The notes under the pieces were generated by a model. It ran no database searches, was not told the DNA's origin, and worked only from the letters and a program-made list of their open reading frames with translations. A DNA stretch of 64,000 nucleotides from the NCBI GenBank assembly GCA_008360975.2, contig CM039183.1, positions 41,531,850 to 41,595,849 of the forward strand, given 5' to 3'. Shown piece by piece: positions 14,701 through 28,779 of the stretch (the first letter of the stretch is position 1; the number at the start of each line of letters is the position of its first letter). A program made the translations under genes and the position numbers. This stretch comes from Lichenostomus cassidix. Lineage: Eukaryota > Chordata > Aves > Passeriformes > Meliphagidae.

Positions 14701-16790
14701 TCATATTATGTAACTTGACCCATTTCTACTTTCTTTCTGACTGAAGAGAAGCCTTTCATATTGGAAGTGTATTGAGGGAATCAGCAGACCCAAAGTGCAG
14801 GATATTCTGTACCAAGACAAGATAATGGCTAGCATCACCTGATTCTGCCATCTGAGAATGCAAGGAGAGGTGTTTCAGGCTATTGATGGTGCAAACAGCA
14901 GGACAGGGACTCAGATTTTGTAAGTTTTTGTTTGTTTGTTTGTTTTCCTTCTCAGGTTTTAGTAGTTGAAAGGTTCTGTCTGTTGATTATAATAGTTCTT
15001 GATATTTTAGAACTGAACAAATATGGTATTAAAAATTGTGATATTGATGCACGCTCAATATAATGGTGTTCTCTGTCTTCTTCTTCCTATGCTTACAAGC
15101 ACAACCCTCTGTGCAAATACTCTTGGACTAATACCAGAGTAAGATATTCCATCAAGTTTTAAAGCACATCCCAAGCAATTCATATAGATATTTGCTGAAC
15201 CAAGAATGCTAGTAGTGGATATATAGTAATTTAAATTTCCATATTATTATGAAAATTTGTTGTCTCCCCCCTGCATGATCTAAACTGAGACTATTTATTT
15301 TATCTCTTTCAATGGGCATTCAGATGGCACAATGCTGTTCATGAATCCACTGAAACATGATGTTGGAATTTTACTCTGGAGAGCTTTTATGAAACAGTAC
15401 TGAAATACTAAATCCTGGAAAATTAAGCTTACAAGGATTTTTTGCAAGCACACAGCTGAATTTGTCTTATTAATGTCTTTGGTTTGTGTTCAGGGTGATA
15501 GAATGTGCTACAGAGCTGTAATTAGGACTGGGTTATGTCTGAGTCTTGCTATCATTCTGCATCAGTTTGTCACTGTTAGAGTCACCTGTACCTGTTCCTT
15601 GCTCACCCAGTTAGCTAATTAGTCACCTAGAGAAAAGGTAGGAATTTATTGTTACTAGAAGAAATGGCCTGTCATTTTTACGCAGAGGCAGAAAACAGGT
15701 CAACAAGCAATTTGCACATTCTTCAACCACTTACAGTGCAATGGAAGATGATTACACTTATCTTGTCAGGAGGTGAATTTCACTTTTTTCCTTACTATTG
15801 CATTAAGTTTATATTTTCTCCCTGGAATTATTCTCTCTTTTTTTGTTGTTGTTTTGGGTATGTTTTGTTTGTTCATTTGTTTATTTTGGGGGGTGTGTGT
15901 GTGTATTCTCAGATTGTTGGTAATGCTGGGACCATGCTCATGAGTTTTCATTAAAAGGGAGATTCCTAAAAGGGATTTCTCAGAGCTTCCTCCTTATGTG
16001 ATTGGCTTCTAAGTGGAGGGGATAGGCAGACAATAGATAGAGACTCTGTCCTCACCTATTTACCAAATTGTTCAATGGTTGTTGAAATTTGTGTGGCAGG
16101 CAGCACTCCTCCCTTTGTGCAAACACATCCTCCAATAAAAGCCATGTGCTGTGGGCAAAAGTAGTCAAGGGCTTGCTGCCTTTTTCTTTTTTTCTAGTAA
16201 ACAACAACTTATCAGTTTAAGAGGCTGAACATGGCTAGCCTGTATACACACACAGACTTGTGTTTGTGGCTATGTCCAGCCTGACTCCTACCTTATTATA
16301 GCTACAGCGACCATTTCTCCGCAGTTTTAAAGCATACTCTGTATTTAACTTGACATGAGTAAAAGAAATGGTGAATCATATCTTTGTGGAGCAACACTCA
16401 GTGCTGCATTTGTTAATGGAAGCTTAATTTTGATTTAAAAATATCAGCCTCCATCTTTTAAGGAAAAACTACAACACAAAGCTAAAAACAGTTTTTCTTC
16501 TCTGTTATCTTTAGATAGCATTAAATCACAGACCTAGGACAAAAATCAGTTGAGAATATGGATTCATGCTAGTGAATCTGTCCCAAGCATGTCAGGAAGA
16601 AAACTTTTCAAAGGTTCATAAATGCCAATGTATAACATCAAATGCACGTCTGGTGCACTACATATTGTACTGCAAAGGTTAAGTGATTGTTGGAGGCCGG
16701 GCAAAGCTCTGAAGCAAGGTGCAAGTTTGTTTCCCTTTGTAAGCCTTCAGAGCAGCTAGATGGGAGCTCTTCCAGAAAACCCTCTGGAAA
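8721..16790. other. Intergenic DNA upstream of EGLN1, no gene recognised
   Basis: Ordinary AT-rich sequence. The open frames seen (up to about 146 codons at 11761-12201) have no recognisable domain, no exon-like neighbours and no matching splice signals that I could defend. A 16-base T run lies at 13552-13567 and a short GTTT repeat near 14926-14944. No CR1 copy was recognised here. Confidence 0.6.
13552..13567. repeat. T16 homopolymer
   Basis: Sixteen consecutive T in intergenic DNA. It is not attached to a recognisable retrotransposon tail. Confidence 0.9.
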
Positions 16791-16812
16791 CTTTAATCTA
16801 GCCTCAGTGCTC

Positions 16813-16821
16813 TATAAATAG
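16813..16821 (+). promoter_or_regulatory. Isolated TATA-box match
   Basis: TATAAATAG, a strong TATA consensus, in intergenic DNA with no downstream gene that I can identify. It could belong to an unannotated noncoding transcript or an old LTR, or be chance. Confidence 0.2.
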
Positions 16822-17120
16822 AGGAGGTCTTCATCCCTGAGGAGGTTTTGCAATGTCGTTGTGTGGGGGAGTGCTGAGCTCTGATGGAGGCAGAGGAAGC
16901 AGAGTTGTGGAGCAGTGTGGTGGGACCAGGAGCAGGAACCGGATCTCTTTCATTGTGAGATGAGGTGTGAGGACAGATTGAGAGGAGAATGACTGAGATG
17001 TAAGGCACTTCCCAAAAATGTGTGTGCAGGGAGAAATTCCCTTAGGTGCTACACCAAAACTACTGCCAGTAGTGTGGAAAATGCAGTCACAGGGACTGTC
17101 AGCTGCAAATGACAAAAAAA

Positions 17121-17176
17121 AGATACCTGTCTCAAGAAACACTGTCAAGAAACTGTCGAGGTACCTGTCAAGAAAC
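17121..17176 (+). repeat. Triplicated CTGTCAAGAAAC motif
   Basis: CTGTC(TC)AAGAAAC at 17127-17140, CTGTCAAGAAAC at 17142-17153 and again at 17165-17176. The outer two share extra flanking bases (TACCTGTC). This looks like a small local duplication. Confidence 0.7.
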
Positions 17177-17221
17177 GTTCCTGAAGAGGGGATATTTCAC
17201 TCTTCACAAGAAATGGAGAAA

Positions 17222-17247
17222 TGGTTTCACTGGGACCAGTGAAACCA
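17222..17247. repeat. Perfect inverted repeat, 12-base arms, 2-base centre
   Basis: The left arm is TGGTTTCACTGG (17222-17233), the centre GA, and the right arm its exact reverse complement (17236-17247). Each arm contains a GTGAAA/TTTCAC half-site of the kind bound by IRF or PRDM1 proteins. It lies 46 bases after the triplicated CTGTCAAGAAAC block. Confidence 0.85.
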
Positions 17248-17299
17248 GCAATACGTGCTGTAAGAAATGCTGTAGTTTACCACATAGAAATTATTCAGT

Positions 17300-20200
17300 T
17301 GCTGTGACGGACTGTCATGAGTATGATAATATGTGACAGAGTAATCACAAACATAACTCTGGACTAAATCCCAAGAGCAGAACACTTGGAATTTTGTTCC
17401 TAAAAAAATGTGTAAATATAGAAGAAAAACAAGTGACTGTTACAGAGGCTAGAAGAATCTGTCCTAACACTCTTCCTGTTCATTAATGTAGGTCCCTTGA
17501 TTGTGATGGCAGATTAAAAAGCACTGTCTTCCAAAATTTAGCTACAGTGTATTTTCCAAGATATAGCAGTTTAAATGGGGGGGTAAATTTGTGTTTGGGT
17601 AAAGTTTCATGTATTATTTTCAAAAGAAATAACTTTAAAAAATGGGATATACATTTGAAAGAAGCATATTCCATTACTTGTTTAGTTACTTTTGGGGGAA
17701 AAATATCTGAAAATATAAAAAAGAGACTTAATTTTGGCTAAGATCAGTAATTTGGAGTGAACAAGGCTAATTTTGGAGACAATATTCTGTCTACAGATGA
17801 ATGAAAAATGAAAGCAAACTATTTTCCTGTTCACAGACTGCATATTGAACACTGGTCTATAGATCCGTTATTTATCTTGAAGACCTTTGATATGCAATCT
17901 TTAAATGTTTTTCTTCCTGCCAGCAGAGTTTCAGAGTTAAAAGAAATCTTTATTTTGTTGATGTAGAAACAATATGGAAATAATAATAATATAGGAACAC
18001 TGAGCCATTGCCCTACAAAGTTTTCATTCCTCTGCCTTCCTGAAAGCGTCATCCAGCTACAATTTTTTAAAGGCAAGGGAGATATGTTTTCCGTACCAAA
18101 ACAGTAGTTACTTCAAGTGTGCTAAGGTTTTATGGTAGAATTTTAAGATCAGGCCTTAGACAGGCTAGAATGTATGATACAAAGTGCTAATTACAAGGTA
18201 AATTAGAAGGAGAAAAACCTTATAAAACCAAAACTGATGACAAATCTCTTGGTCACGCTTGGCTTCTAAGTAATCAGGACAAAATGTACAAATGGGAGGG
18301 GATTTCTAACAGTGTAATGCATTAACTCCCAAAAGCTTCCCTTTGCTTTTTTATTCCACTGAGCAAAATCATGCTCTCATATGCTAGCCTGCTCCAACGG
18401 AATCGTCTAGTGCAATCGCAAAGGCCAGAATGGAAAGAGTTTTTTTCATGTAAAACAGACCTGTTCACACACCCAAAAGTAGTCACTCCAATATTGGTGT
18501 AATCTCTCTGAGCAGCTTCTCAGACACCCTAAGGCTGTGCTCTTGAAGTCGTGCACATGGCTGTGTGTAGTGGTTTTAAGAATATTTTGTTACATTTTGC
18601 TAAGTACTGAAATACATTGTTCATAATTTGGTCTGTCTGTGTGCTGTGTTGCTTGCTGTGAGAGTGCCTGAGAAAGGAGGGAGAGGCTAAAACTTGTTTT
18701 CAAGCGGTTTATTGACTGTTAAACTCATAGCCAGAATAAAAGCAGCAGCAAATAACCTGATCTATGTGTTACAACAATGCACAGTCTCACCTTCTCCCTC
18801 CTTGCATTGTATTTCCTATCTAGGTCACTGTGCAGTGCAAGGCTGTTGATTTACCAGATAATGTTTCCACACATTGCCCCAGACATGGTGATGACAGGCA
18901 GGTTTTCAGGCTGTTTATGCAAATCACTAGTGTCCTGAGCCTACTCCTGGCACAAATTTTACCTTCCTGCTTGCTTCTTTGGTGCCTGGTACAGCTTGCC
19001 CAGCCTTATGGATGGCATTGGCTATACTGACATCTAAACACCTTTGTAGATAAAGCCATTGTGCTGTCAGCCTGCTAAACATAATTTCCATCAACTACCC
19101 TGCAACTGCTGTGTAATTAAATATTCTGCTAGGCATACTCTGGCTTAACGAGTTTTATGAGTCATGGTGGCAAAGAGAAAGGAGAGTCCCCAAAAACAAG
19201 AATGGGTACAAACACCCTCTTGATAATTATCTTATTTGGAGAGAATAAGGTTCTTGCTTGTACAGAGACGTCAACACCAGGTCTCCTTGGATCCCTTGTC
19301 AGAGTATCTCACACTGATGCCAGCTAAGGTACCTGGAGAAAGTGATTTTGCAGTTCCGAATTACATACAACAGGAGTACAGGCACTTGCAAGGAAGCGGT
19401 TTGTTTGCAGCATATTGGTTTCAGAGTGCTTGAGAAGGAAGGAAGAGGTGAGAACTTGCAAATTCTGTGCTCCCATAAGCTCAACCCCAAACCCATCTAT
19501 ACCACAGGACATGCATTGCATGTAGGAGGAGAGCATTGCTAGGCCCCAGTAGTCAAGATGTGAGTGTTTAAAGCATCACCAAAACAATTTCTCACTAGCT
19601 GCAAACTAGGGGCATGAAAACTGCTGGTGTGAGAAGGCAGCACCATCCAGGGCAGTGCACCCTGCATGGTCAGGACCATCTACACCCCCTTCTTTCACAC
19701 CCTGTTGTTCCAGGAGGGAGGGACTGTGCTCCTGGCAGCATGTGCAGGATGGTGTGGCTTTGCTTGACCCCAGGTAGACCTACATGGAACCTTCTCCGTG
19801 GCTGCCAACGGGGAGAAAGAGGTAGTCGGGGAGCATGTAGGGATGAAAAGGTGTTGGGCACATCTGGAGTTCCTCTGACCAGACTCACCCTCTTGGTGTA
19901 GCTTGCACTGAGCACAAGCCAAAGGCAGTTCCTGCGTGTATGGGGTGGATCACCACAGAGGTGTGTAAATCAGTCTGGAAACTCCAGGTTTGTCAGCTGA
20001 GGAGATTACCACTCACCCTGCACTCAGGCACACCCACCCCCAGCCAGCTTTCCTTGACCTATTTACTAGCACTGAACTAGATACAGGCAGACCTTGTGTT
20101 TCAGCTGCCTGAGCTAGCACGCTCACTTTGCTTCCAGAGGACCAGGGGAAGCATGTACAAGCAGTTTTGCTGACAAACCTGGGAGGGTAGTGGTGGTTAG

Positions 20201-23200
20201 GAGGAGAATGGTAACAGCCAGGGTGGGATTGGACTGGGGTACTTCAACAACAGCTGGAAGAAGACTTGAGTGTCGAGGCTGGTTGCGTCCATATGGCTGC
20301 TTACAGGCTGTGGCTATGACTGCACAAGCAGGGCTTTGAGTAGAGCTGTTCCCTCCCTTCCTCTCCCCATGCTACCCCAGGGGGTGCTGCAGCTGCCCCA
20401 GCAGCCTGCCTGCCCCTCCCATGGCTGCCCTTTTTTCTCCTGGGACTGAGCATGGTGTGCTCATGCAGGGACTGCTCATGCTGAACCAGCTCATGCCCAG
20501 TGCTTGCAGCAGCACACAGCACAAATGACAGGGCTCTGTGCTGTTCCCCAGATGGGAAAAGGATCGGCCTCTGCTGCAGCCCCTCTGCTTACCTTGTCCT
20601 TTCACCTCAAGCTCTTCATCTATCTGGATCCTGTTGCAAATGCTGAACTAAACCCTTAATACCCCTGAGCAGGCACGGAGGGTTAAATCAGATGAAAGAT
20701 TAGAGGATCTTAGCAGTATATATGCTTAACTATGGGTCCTGGGTCTGTAACTTAAGTCGAAAATGCCCCCAGGCAGCTGGCTACACCCCTGGTGGTGCCA
20801 AGACTTGCTAGGCAGCTGCCTGTGTGAGCTGCTGGTCCCTGTTCATAGCCAGAGCTGCTGCTCTCTGTTCAAGACCAGGATACCAGCGTCATTTGGTGGG
20901 CATCCTAACCCATTAGCAAGAGAAGGTGGCACATCAAATACTTTGCAAAACCCTGCAAACCTGAGGCAGATATCTGACCTGCAGAGTGGGATTCACACAC
21001 AGCCTGTTCCTCCAGACACAGACAGTTTCTTGCTTCTCCCCTTTTCAGTCCTCCAGGCACTTTTTGAGGTAGCTAGCAAAGCACATGCTTGAGGTGCTGG
21101 CAGAAGAGAGAGGCCTGTGCAAGCAAGAAACACGGTCTGTATATGAGAAGCATGGGAGGTCTGGCATACAGCACCTTCAGTTTGTACATCCCAGGAAAAA
21201 TGAAAAAACAGTAAATAAAGCTGTCCGTTTGTTTTGGCTCAGGTGATTGGAGATTGAAAGTAGGTAGTGTGAATTAGTATAATTTAATTTTCATCACTGT
21301 CTTTTATAAGCTATAAAATTCTTTATCTCATATGACTTAAAATCTTTATGGGCTTCATTTTTGATCTCTTTTTAAACCTTGATATACCCATGCTATTTTT
21401 AGTCTTGCTGACTATTTTTGGATAATATCTACAAGATACAGTGGGTTTTTTTCCTAGCCTGGTAGTCCAAACTGTGCCAGACTCTCCTTCTCTTATACCT
21501 TGATTGCTGCAACATCCTTTTGCTGGTTGAGAAACACACTCATTGACCCTACAGCTGCATACACATTCACAGAGCTGCTGCAAAAGTTGTTTTCTCTGCT
21601 TGATGTTTTGTCACCCCTTTCCACTGACCTCCTTATCTCAGTAAGAGAAGAATTAATCCCAATTTATACAAGTCCATTTATATTGTGGCTGATGGTATTT
21701 CTCTGTACATGCAGATGGGCTTCTTTGCACGTGCACAATGGGTGGAGCAACTTTGCTGTGCCCCAGGTTGCCGCAGGAAGCAGCACACCCCTTGGGCCTC
21801 ACTGCAAATGAGCTGCAGGCCATTGAATCACTGGCAATGGCTGTTTGTTTCCAGCACCACCTTTCCTGGTGTCCCAAGGCCCCATTGCTGTCGCATCAAG
21901 GATATGCATCGCTCCTGTGATGGGCAGGAGCATGAGGAGCCCTGGGGAAAGCCAGCTACAGGGTGCTGGAATAGCCCTGACACCCCCAGAGCAAATTCCT
22001 CCCACCCACAGCCTAATTGCTGTGACTTCCAAGTTGCCTCAAGAAACAGGTTGTCAAGGGGAGGCTCTAGGACAAAGGGCCTATTTTTCATTATTCTAAC
22101 CCACGATGGGCCACTCAGAAGCAATCTGCGAATTCAAGAACCCCAGAGCCCCTTCTTCCCTTTTAGATTCTACATAGACTCTTTCTCCTTTACCAGCTCT
22201 CCCATCTCTGCTGACGTGTGCGTTATCTCTGGAGCTTATTTTAAGGAACACTATGGTACTGATCTGGAGTTTTCCTAAGGTGTGTGCCATACATGTGGAA
22301 ATATTTTAAGGCTGCTCTCCACAAGCACAGATTGAGTTTCACCATTTTAAACCATCAAACACACCTACTTTGCTTTAAAAGCTTTCTGAGCCTGTCTCCC
22401 TTCTTTTCCAGGACAAAATACAAGGTGAAATCCCACCTTCAAGGAGATGCCCCATATTTCCCTTACTTATATTTTATCCCCACAACTTTGTTCTCTTTAT
22501 CATGCTCCCTTTTGCTTTCAGGAGATGCCCCAGGGAACACCTACTTCCCAGAAGTTCCTTAGACCATCTTCAGTCAAACTGGCAATGGCAAGTCTGTGGG
22601 TGTCTCACTGCCCCTTGGGCTGGCCAGGCAGTGATACTGCAGGACTACTGCACTTCTAAGTGGGGATGACATTAATTGGTATCACATCCTGCTCAATGTC
22701 TTTGCATGGTGTGAACAAGATTAGCTTGGATCTTAGAAATGAAAATAGACATATACAGGCTATAAGTTCATGCAGATGTCTATACAGATTGCTTAGGAAA
22801 TAAAGATACCAACCCTGATAAAAATAAGGAAAGAAAACATTCTAGATTATTTTGGTGAATTCTGTTCTCTTATTGTCACACAGAATTTGCCTTGCAGGCT
22901 ATTGCAGGGCATCAATCCATTTCGTTTTAAGATAACTAGTCTCTTTCTTCCCCAATCATACTCTAATATTTGCATTATACAAAATAAAATAGTTTAGATA
23001 TTTTAGCTTGTCTATGCTAGAAAGAGTACTGTTACAACAATGCAGAGGTAATCATTCACACCTATTGCACAGACAGCATAAAGACATTTCATAATAGAAC
23101 AGCAATTCCAAAGAAAAAACTGGAAGAAATTAAGTGGTGTAAGTCACCTCTCCATCATCCAAAGAAGGGAGTTTGCCAGCATAAACGAGTTTGGTTACAA

Positions 23201-26200
23201 AACCTCACAGTTCTTACTGCAATTATTATACTAGGAAAACTTGTAGATCCAGACTGCCTACAAAAACATGACTGCAGCAGCCACCAATATCCCCAGGACT
23301 TGTTATGCCAAAGTCAGTCCAGTTGTAACTCTTGGTTTCATTGAAAGTTATTCCAAGAATGACTTTGTCCCACTGGACTGGATTCTCTTTCATAACAGGA
23401 GTGTAAAGTGCTCTTCTAGTACAATCACATATTCCAGGAAATATGTAAAAAGTAAAATTTTTTTTATGATGGGGGGAGGGACCGTGCAGTGAAAATGAAT
23501 CATTTCTGTATTGGCATTCTGTCAATCCAGTAAATATCCAACCTCCTACCAGCATGCTGCCCTCCTTATTTTGCAGGCTTATGAGATTTTAACAGCTCCA
23601 GGTGGCCTCTTTTTCCCACCTAGATAGCGCAACTCAGCCTCACAGCCAACATGACAGCTAAGCAGAACTTTTTTTAGCTTGATAAATATATCTGTGTGAA
23701 GGCATTGTGTGCCGTGTGTGAATCCAAGTGGGGCCAAGGTGCGAGCTGGGCAGCACGCAGCCCAGGGCTGAGGCAGCTCTGTGCCAGGCAGGAGGAACTC
23801 TGTCTCTCCCAGCACGTAAGCAGTGGGAGCTTAGAGCACGTAGGGCACAGCCATGTAAATCCCTCTCAGCTACACGACTTCCCAGCCTCACGTTTTAGTT
23901 TCCACCTAGTGCTCAGGTGCCTCGTGCTGGCATGCTGGGTTACCTGCAAATGGACGGCCTGGGGATAGCCTGGGCACCTGGCCCCACACTCCACCTGGGC
24001 TCCTCTCCCTTATCTGGGCTCTCCTCTCTGCTCTGCTCTGTTATGGCTTTTCTAAGCCTGACAGAGAAATATAGGCACCATCTTCCCTCCACCAGGAGAA
24101 ATGAAACTGTTTCTGGGCCCTGAGGCTGCAAGACATGGGGAATGCTCACATAAGTTGGCTGTCACTGGTGGCAAAGTAAGCAGCTGGAATGGTGGTGGCT
24201 TTCCTAGGTATTTTAGATAGACCAGAGCTTGGGAAGCTGGAATGGGAGGATGCAAAGTACTGCCTTGCTCCCACCTCTGCTATTTCCCCCTGCTGTAGTG
24301 GAGTTAGGACAGCATACCCAACTCTCCAAGATCTGGTGCCAGCTCTCTGTAACAGCTTGACCATATCTATGTTCTCTTTAGTAGTATGCGCCAATCCCAG
24401 TCCTGGTGTTTTATCTTTGGAGTGGCAAAAGTCAACTTTGCCAGCTGGGGATCCAAGAGAAATGGCTTTGGCCAGTTAGACCCAGACAGGTGCCCTGAAA
24501 TGAAACATTCCCTGGGTCCACTCTACCAAGCACCATGCAAGGGGTTGACATGTTTTGGTACCTTCACTTATCATCAACACTCACCCATTTCACTTTATAT
24601 TGCAGAAGCCTAGAAAAGTGCAGTCAGTGGTTGTACCTCACCTAAGAGAACAGTAACAAATTACACTAATATAATTCAGGCCAAAACTGCACTTGTCAGT
24701 CAGCAGTTTTGCATGAAGCTGAGCGATGCTCAGACACCATAGGTGATACGCCATGCCTATGCAGTTTCACGTGGTTCTAGCTTTCACTGTCATTGCTGTT
24801 TCCTCATGTTTGGGATGCTTTTTGGAGATGGGGCTTCATTGCCAGGTTGCATGTAGCTCCATAGGATCAGTGTTGAGGAAATTCTGTTTCACAGGCTGGC
24901 TTCTGCCAGGTGTTTCACATGTGGTCGGCTCAGACCTGACTTTGCACTGAATGTGACTCAGAGCATGTCCCTCACTGCACTGGGCAGGGTGTGGGCATGT
25001 GCATCTGAGCAAAGCAGGTGCACACCACTGCCATTCATATGTGGAAATAGCCCTCCCCAGGCACCAGGGGATGTGTCACTTGGGGTGTTTTACCTCCCTG
25101 CAGAATCATGCCTTGGGCTTCCTTTCACTACCCTGCAGGAGAGAGGGGGAGTTTGCTTTAACGTGGTCAGGTTGAAAACTTCATTGTTTAGGAGTTGCTT
25201 CACATGCAGCTCAGCTGTCACAGCTCAGCAGTAGCTGCCTTCAGGGGAAGGAGAGACTGGAAGTGAAGCACAGACACCCTACAGCTGTAGGACTCTCCCT
25301 GTGTGGCTCTGCCTTTGGCTGTTTTTGTAAAACAGTGCAAAGTTTACACATTTCAGTATCTGCCCTGTGCACGTATTACTGATTTGTTAAAAGCTTGCCG
25401 GTTATTCCCCCTCATCTGTTGCACGCAACTACAGTTTATCCTAATTGGTTGTTTGGAAAAATCTTGTCACTCAAATTACACTAACAGAAGGTGAAAGTAA
25501 GCAAGGACGAAACAAGGACAACTGCATATATTCTATGTGGGTAGATTACTTGTTTTTTCCTGTGGAACAACCGTGGATGTTTTCCTTACTTAAAAAAAAA
25601 AAAAAGCAAAAAAAGCAGAAAAAACCAAGCCACCAACCGAGACCCAGACCTCTGGCTAACTACCCACTTCAACTACATTGGACATACCTGGCACTATGCA
25701 CGTAGCTGAGCGATGCCCTCCCAGAGCAGGGCACATTCCAGGGACTTGGCTCTTTGGGATTAACTGTCTCTTTCATCAGCTTGGCTAGGACTACTGTTGC
25801 TGTTGATCATGTAATGCAAATCTTTCTGAGAAAGACTCTCAGGCTATTGATTACAAAACATAGACATTTTGACAACCACCAGATAGGATCCAAACCCTCA
25901 GTGTTGTGGGCTGTTGTTGCCCTAGACAGGAACTGTGTAATTGATCACAGCTAAATATGAAAATATGCATCCTTTGCACTACACAATGTTGAATATCTAG
26001 TGAAGCAAGATGAAAATTATCATTTATGTCACTTGGGGGAAAGAGCTCTGCCAGAACGTGGGAGGATGTACTTTATCTAACATCCTACCTAACATTAGTG
26101 GCTCAGAGCAGCAAGCAGGAGAATTACAACACTTCTGCTTGTGAAATATCATGTGAGAAGCAGAAGGGTGTGGATTTATCCACACCTCATTTTAGGTGTC

Positions 26201-28775
26201 TAAATGAAGCATCAAAGTCAGGAGCAAAGTTGTGCTGGGCACTTCCTCAGAGAGAGACGTGGTTAAGATTTTAGGAGGGATAAATTGCTTTCTGTAGGCA
26301 CCTCCCTGTCTCTTGACCACAGAAGACCACAGAGAGCTGCATTGCTCACCTCCTCAGTGGCTTCAGCAAGGGAACAGGGTGGTGGAAACACTGCCTAAAG
26401 GGAAGATACTGGTAGTTGTTTGGGGCTGCTCTTAAGGAAGGGAAGAGGGAAATTCTAAATGACTGGCTCAGGATTCCTCTGGCAGGGGGACAGTCGCAGC
26501 CAGCAGTAGTCAGCATGTACAGCAGATCCTGTTATCTCCTGCCCAGAGATGTGCTCTGGAGGAAGGTTGTGCTGGGACAGTCCCCATGAGGTAAGAACCT
26601 CCTGTGATGTCAACCCTGGAGCTCTGCTGATTTACACTAGGATGAAAATAGCCCTCAGAGGTTTCACACTAGTGAAAGGTCAGTCAGACTGGGACATCGG
26701 GGCCAACATATGAAGGAGTGGGTAAAATAGCAACTCTTCTGTCTGTGTGCAGGAGCTCTGCTTTAAAGATAGACTGCTGAACTATTTATTGTGACAATTG
26801 TCTGCCCCCTTTGCATAGGAACAGGTTTACCTCTGGATGTTATTACCATCAGAGTAGGTACTGGGTAGTTTTGAGAAGCCTTGGGCCCAGGCCAGGACTG
26901 TACCTTGGTAACAGAAATTTAAAACAGCCCTGTCCCATATTCCCTGCCTTCCACAAGCTTGCTCACAGTGTGTTCCCAGCTCTCTGTGAAAACTGGCAAG
27001 ATCCCCTTCTCAAAACCCAGGGGACTTCTGGATTCCAGTAGAGCTGACATTCACATAAGCTGCACCTATGGACAAGTTCTGTGCACCTTCTTGATGCCAC
27101 CATGTGCAAAGGAAAAGTCAGCCTTGACCCCAGCAGACCCTGCTTTCCTGGGGTGCAGGGGACACCCCGCAGATACCCACTCCTTCTTCTGGCCACAGAA
27201 AACTACTGCCAGTAAGGAGGGAGAGCAGAGAAGGGGGTTGCTTCAAGAAGTATTTGGAAAAGTTCCAGTTCTTGCAAGGCCAATACAACGTTGAAGGAAA
27301 AAAAGTGGGTGGTTTAGTAAACCTGGCATGGCCAGCAGTAAGGAAGTGTCAAAGGGCATATTCCTGGTGGTAGCCTCAAGCTTGGGAAGCAGAGGCAGGT
27401 ACAGCTGCATGTCAAAGCAGTGATGGGGAAAGTGTTCATTGCTATGAACACATAGAAAGCCAAGAGATGATCAATGGCTTTGGAGGTCCAAGGTGAGTTG
27501 AGTACCTCTGGAACTCCAGATGAGTTGGTACAATTGACAGAGCCTATAGTCTTATTGCCTGACCCTCACTCTCCTCTGCCCCTTCTTCCAAGAAGGAGGC
27601 TTTGCAGTCCAAAAATACGAAAGAGCATTTCTGTATTGTTCTTTAGCACTTGACTGTCTGCCACAGTAAACATGCTGTTTTTAAAGTAGTTGGATCCAGA
27701 AAAGATAATGTTAAACCTTTCAAAATACCCTTTTCTTTCCCCCTATGGAGAAAGGCCCTATGGATGTGTAGCCATAACATGGATAATCAACAGTAGCTGC
27801 GTGCCTCCCCTTCCTTCTCCTCTCCCCAGGAGCTTGCACACACCGCCCTTTCAACTGCAGTGGTGTGTATGCTTTGGACAGAGCAGGTGCTTGCTCAGGC
27901 AGGTCCCCACAGACACTGTGCTGCCAAGCCAAGAGCAGGGCACGCTGCAGTGCTGGGGCAGGGGCAGAGAGCAGAGAAATAGCAGGGACACAGATGCCAC
28001 ACAGAGGCTCAGAAACCTGCCTGCCTCAGAGCCTGCTCGTTTCCTGTCGCTGTGGCAGAGGAAGCACCTGGGCTGCAGAAATGAGCTGTTTAACTGCTGC
28101 CTAAGACCAAAATGAAGAACATCTCTGGAAGACTGGCAGCTGGAGAAATAGAAAAGGATTTTGTATTTTACGTACCACTGTGAGAAAAGGGAGTGACCTT
28201 CCTTGAGGGCTGGGAGACAGAGGTTCAAATATTTGCCTCTCAAGTCTGTGCAACCGGTGAGACACCAGCTTGTGTAAGACCAGAGTTCAGGAACGCCTTC
28301 CCTTTCCACCAGCAGCTGCTGTGAGGACAGGAGCAGGTACATAGATGGGAATTGATTCCTTGGAGCACTGATCCTGGCCTGGGTCACTGCAGGCAGCCAT
28401 GTGGTACAGGTTCTTTGGAAACTAAATAGATCTCATACCAAGAAGCAGCAACATTTTCTGCTGTCTTCCTCTGTGGGTAGCCTTTTATATCATGCCTCAG
28501 CTAGCTAGGAATTTTCCTCTGATTTCCAGACTTTGTCTGCTGATGTCCAGCTTGCAGTTAAATATTTTTAAGTCAGATTGTCCTTCAAGTTGAACAGCTT
28601 GACTTTTTCCCTCCTGTCCCCCCACCGTGTTTATAGTGAGAAATCATGAGCTCTCTCAACATTTGCTTTGCTGAAGTTCTTCCAAGATCTTATAGAACAG
28701 GCTGTCTATTCCCTTGTAATTTTCCTGGATATGTCTTCACAGCACCTGTTTCACAGCACCTGCTTTCTGAAAATT
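17300..28775. other. Intergenic DNA, no gene recognised
   Basis: The sequence has moderately GC-rich patches (about 19.6-20.6 kb, 21.7-22.2 kb, 27.8-28.1 kb) in which several short ORFs on both strands overlap each other. None carries a domain I recognise or a convincing exon structure. There is an A run with AAAAAGC repeats at about 25590-25625. No CR1 3' end was found here. Confidence 0.55.
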
Positions 28776-28779
28776 GATA

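Noticed and set aside
27690..28387. Overlapping 141- and 178-codon ORFs on opposite strands
   Set aside because: No domain, no splice context, and mutual overlap suggests composition rather than coding.
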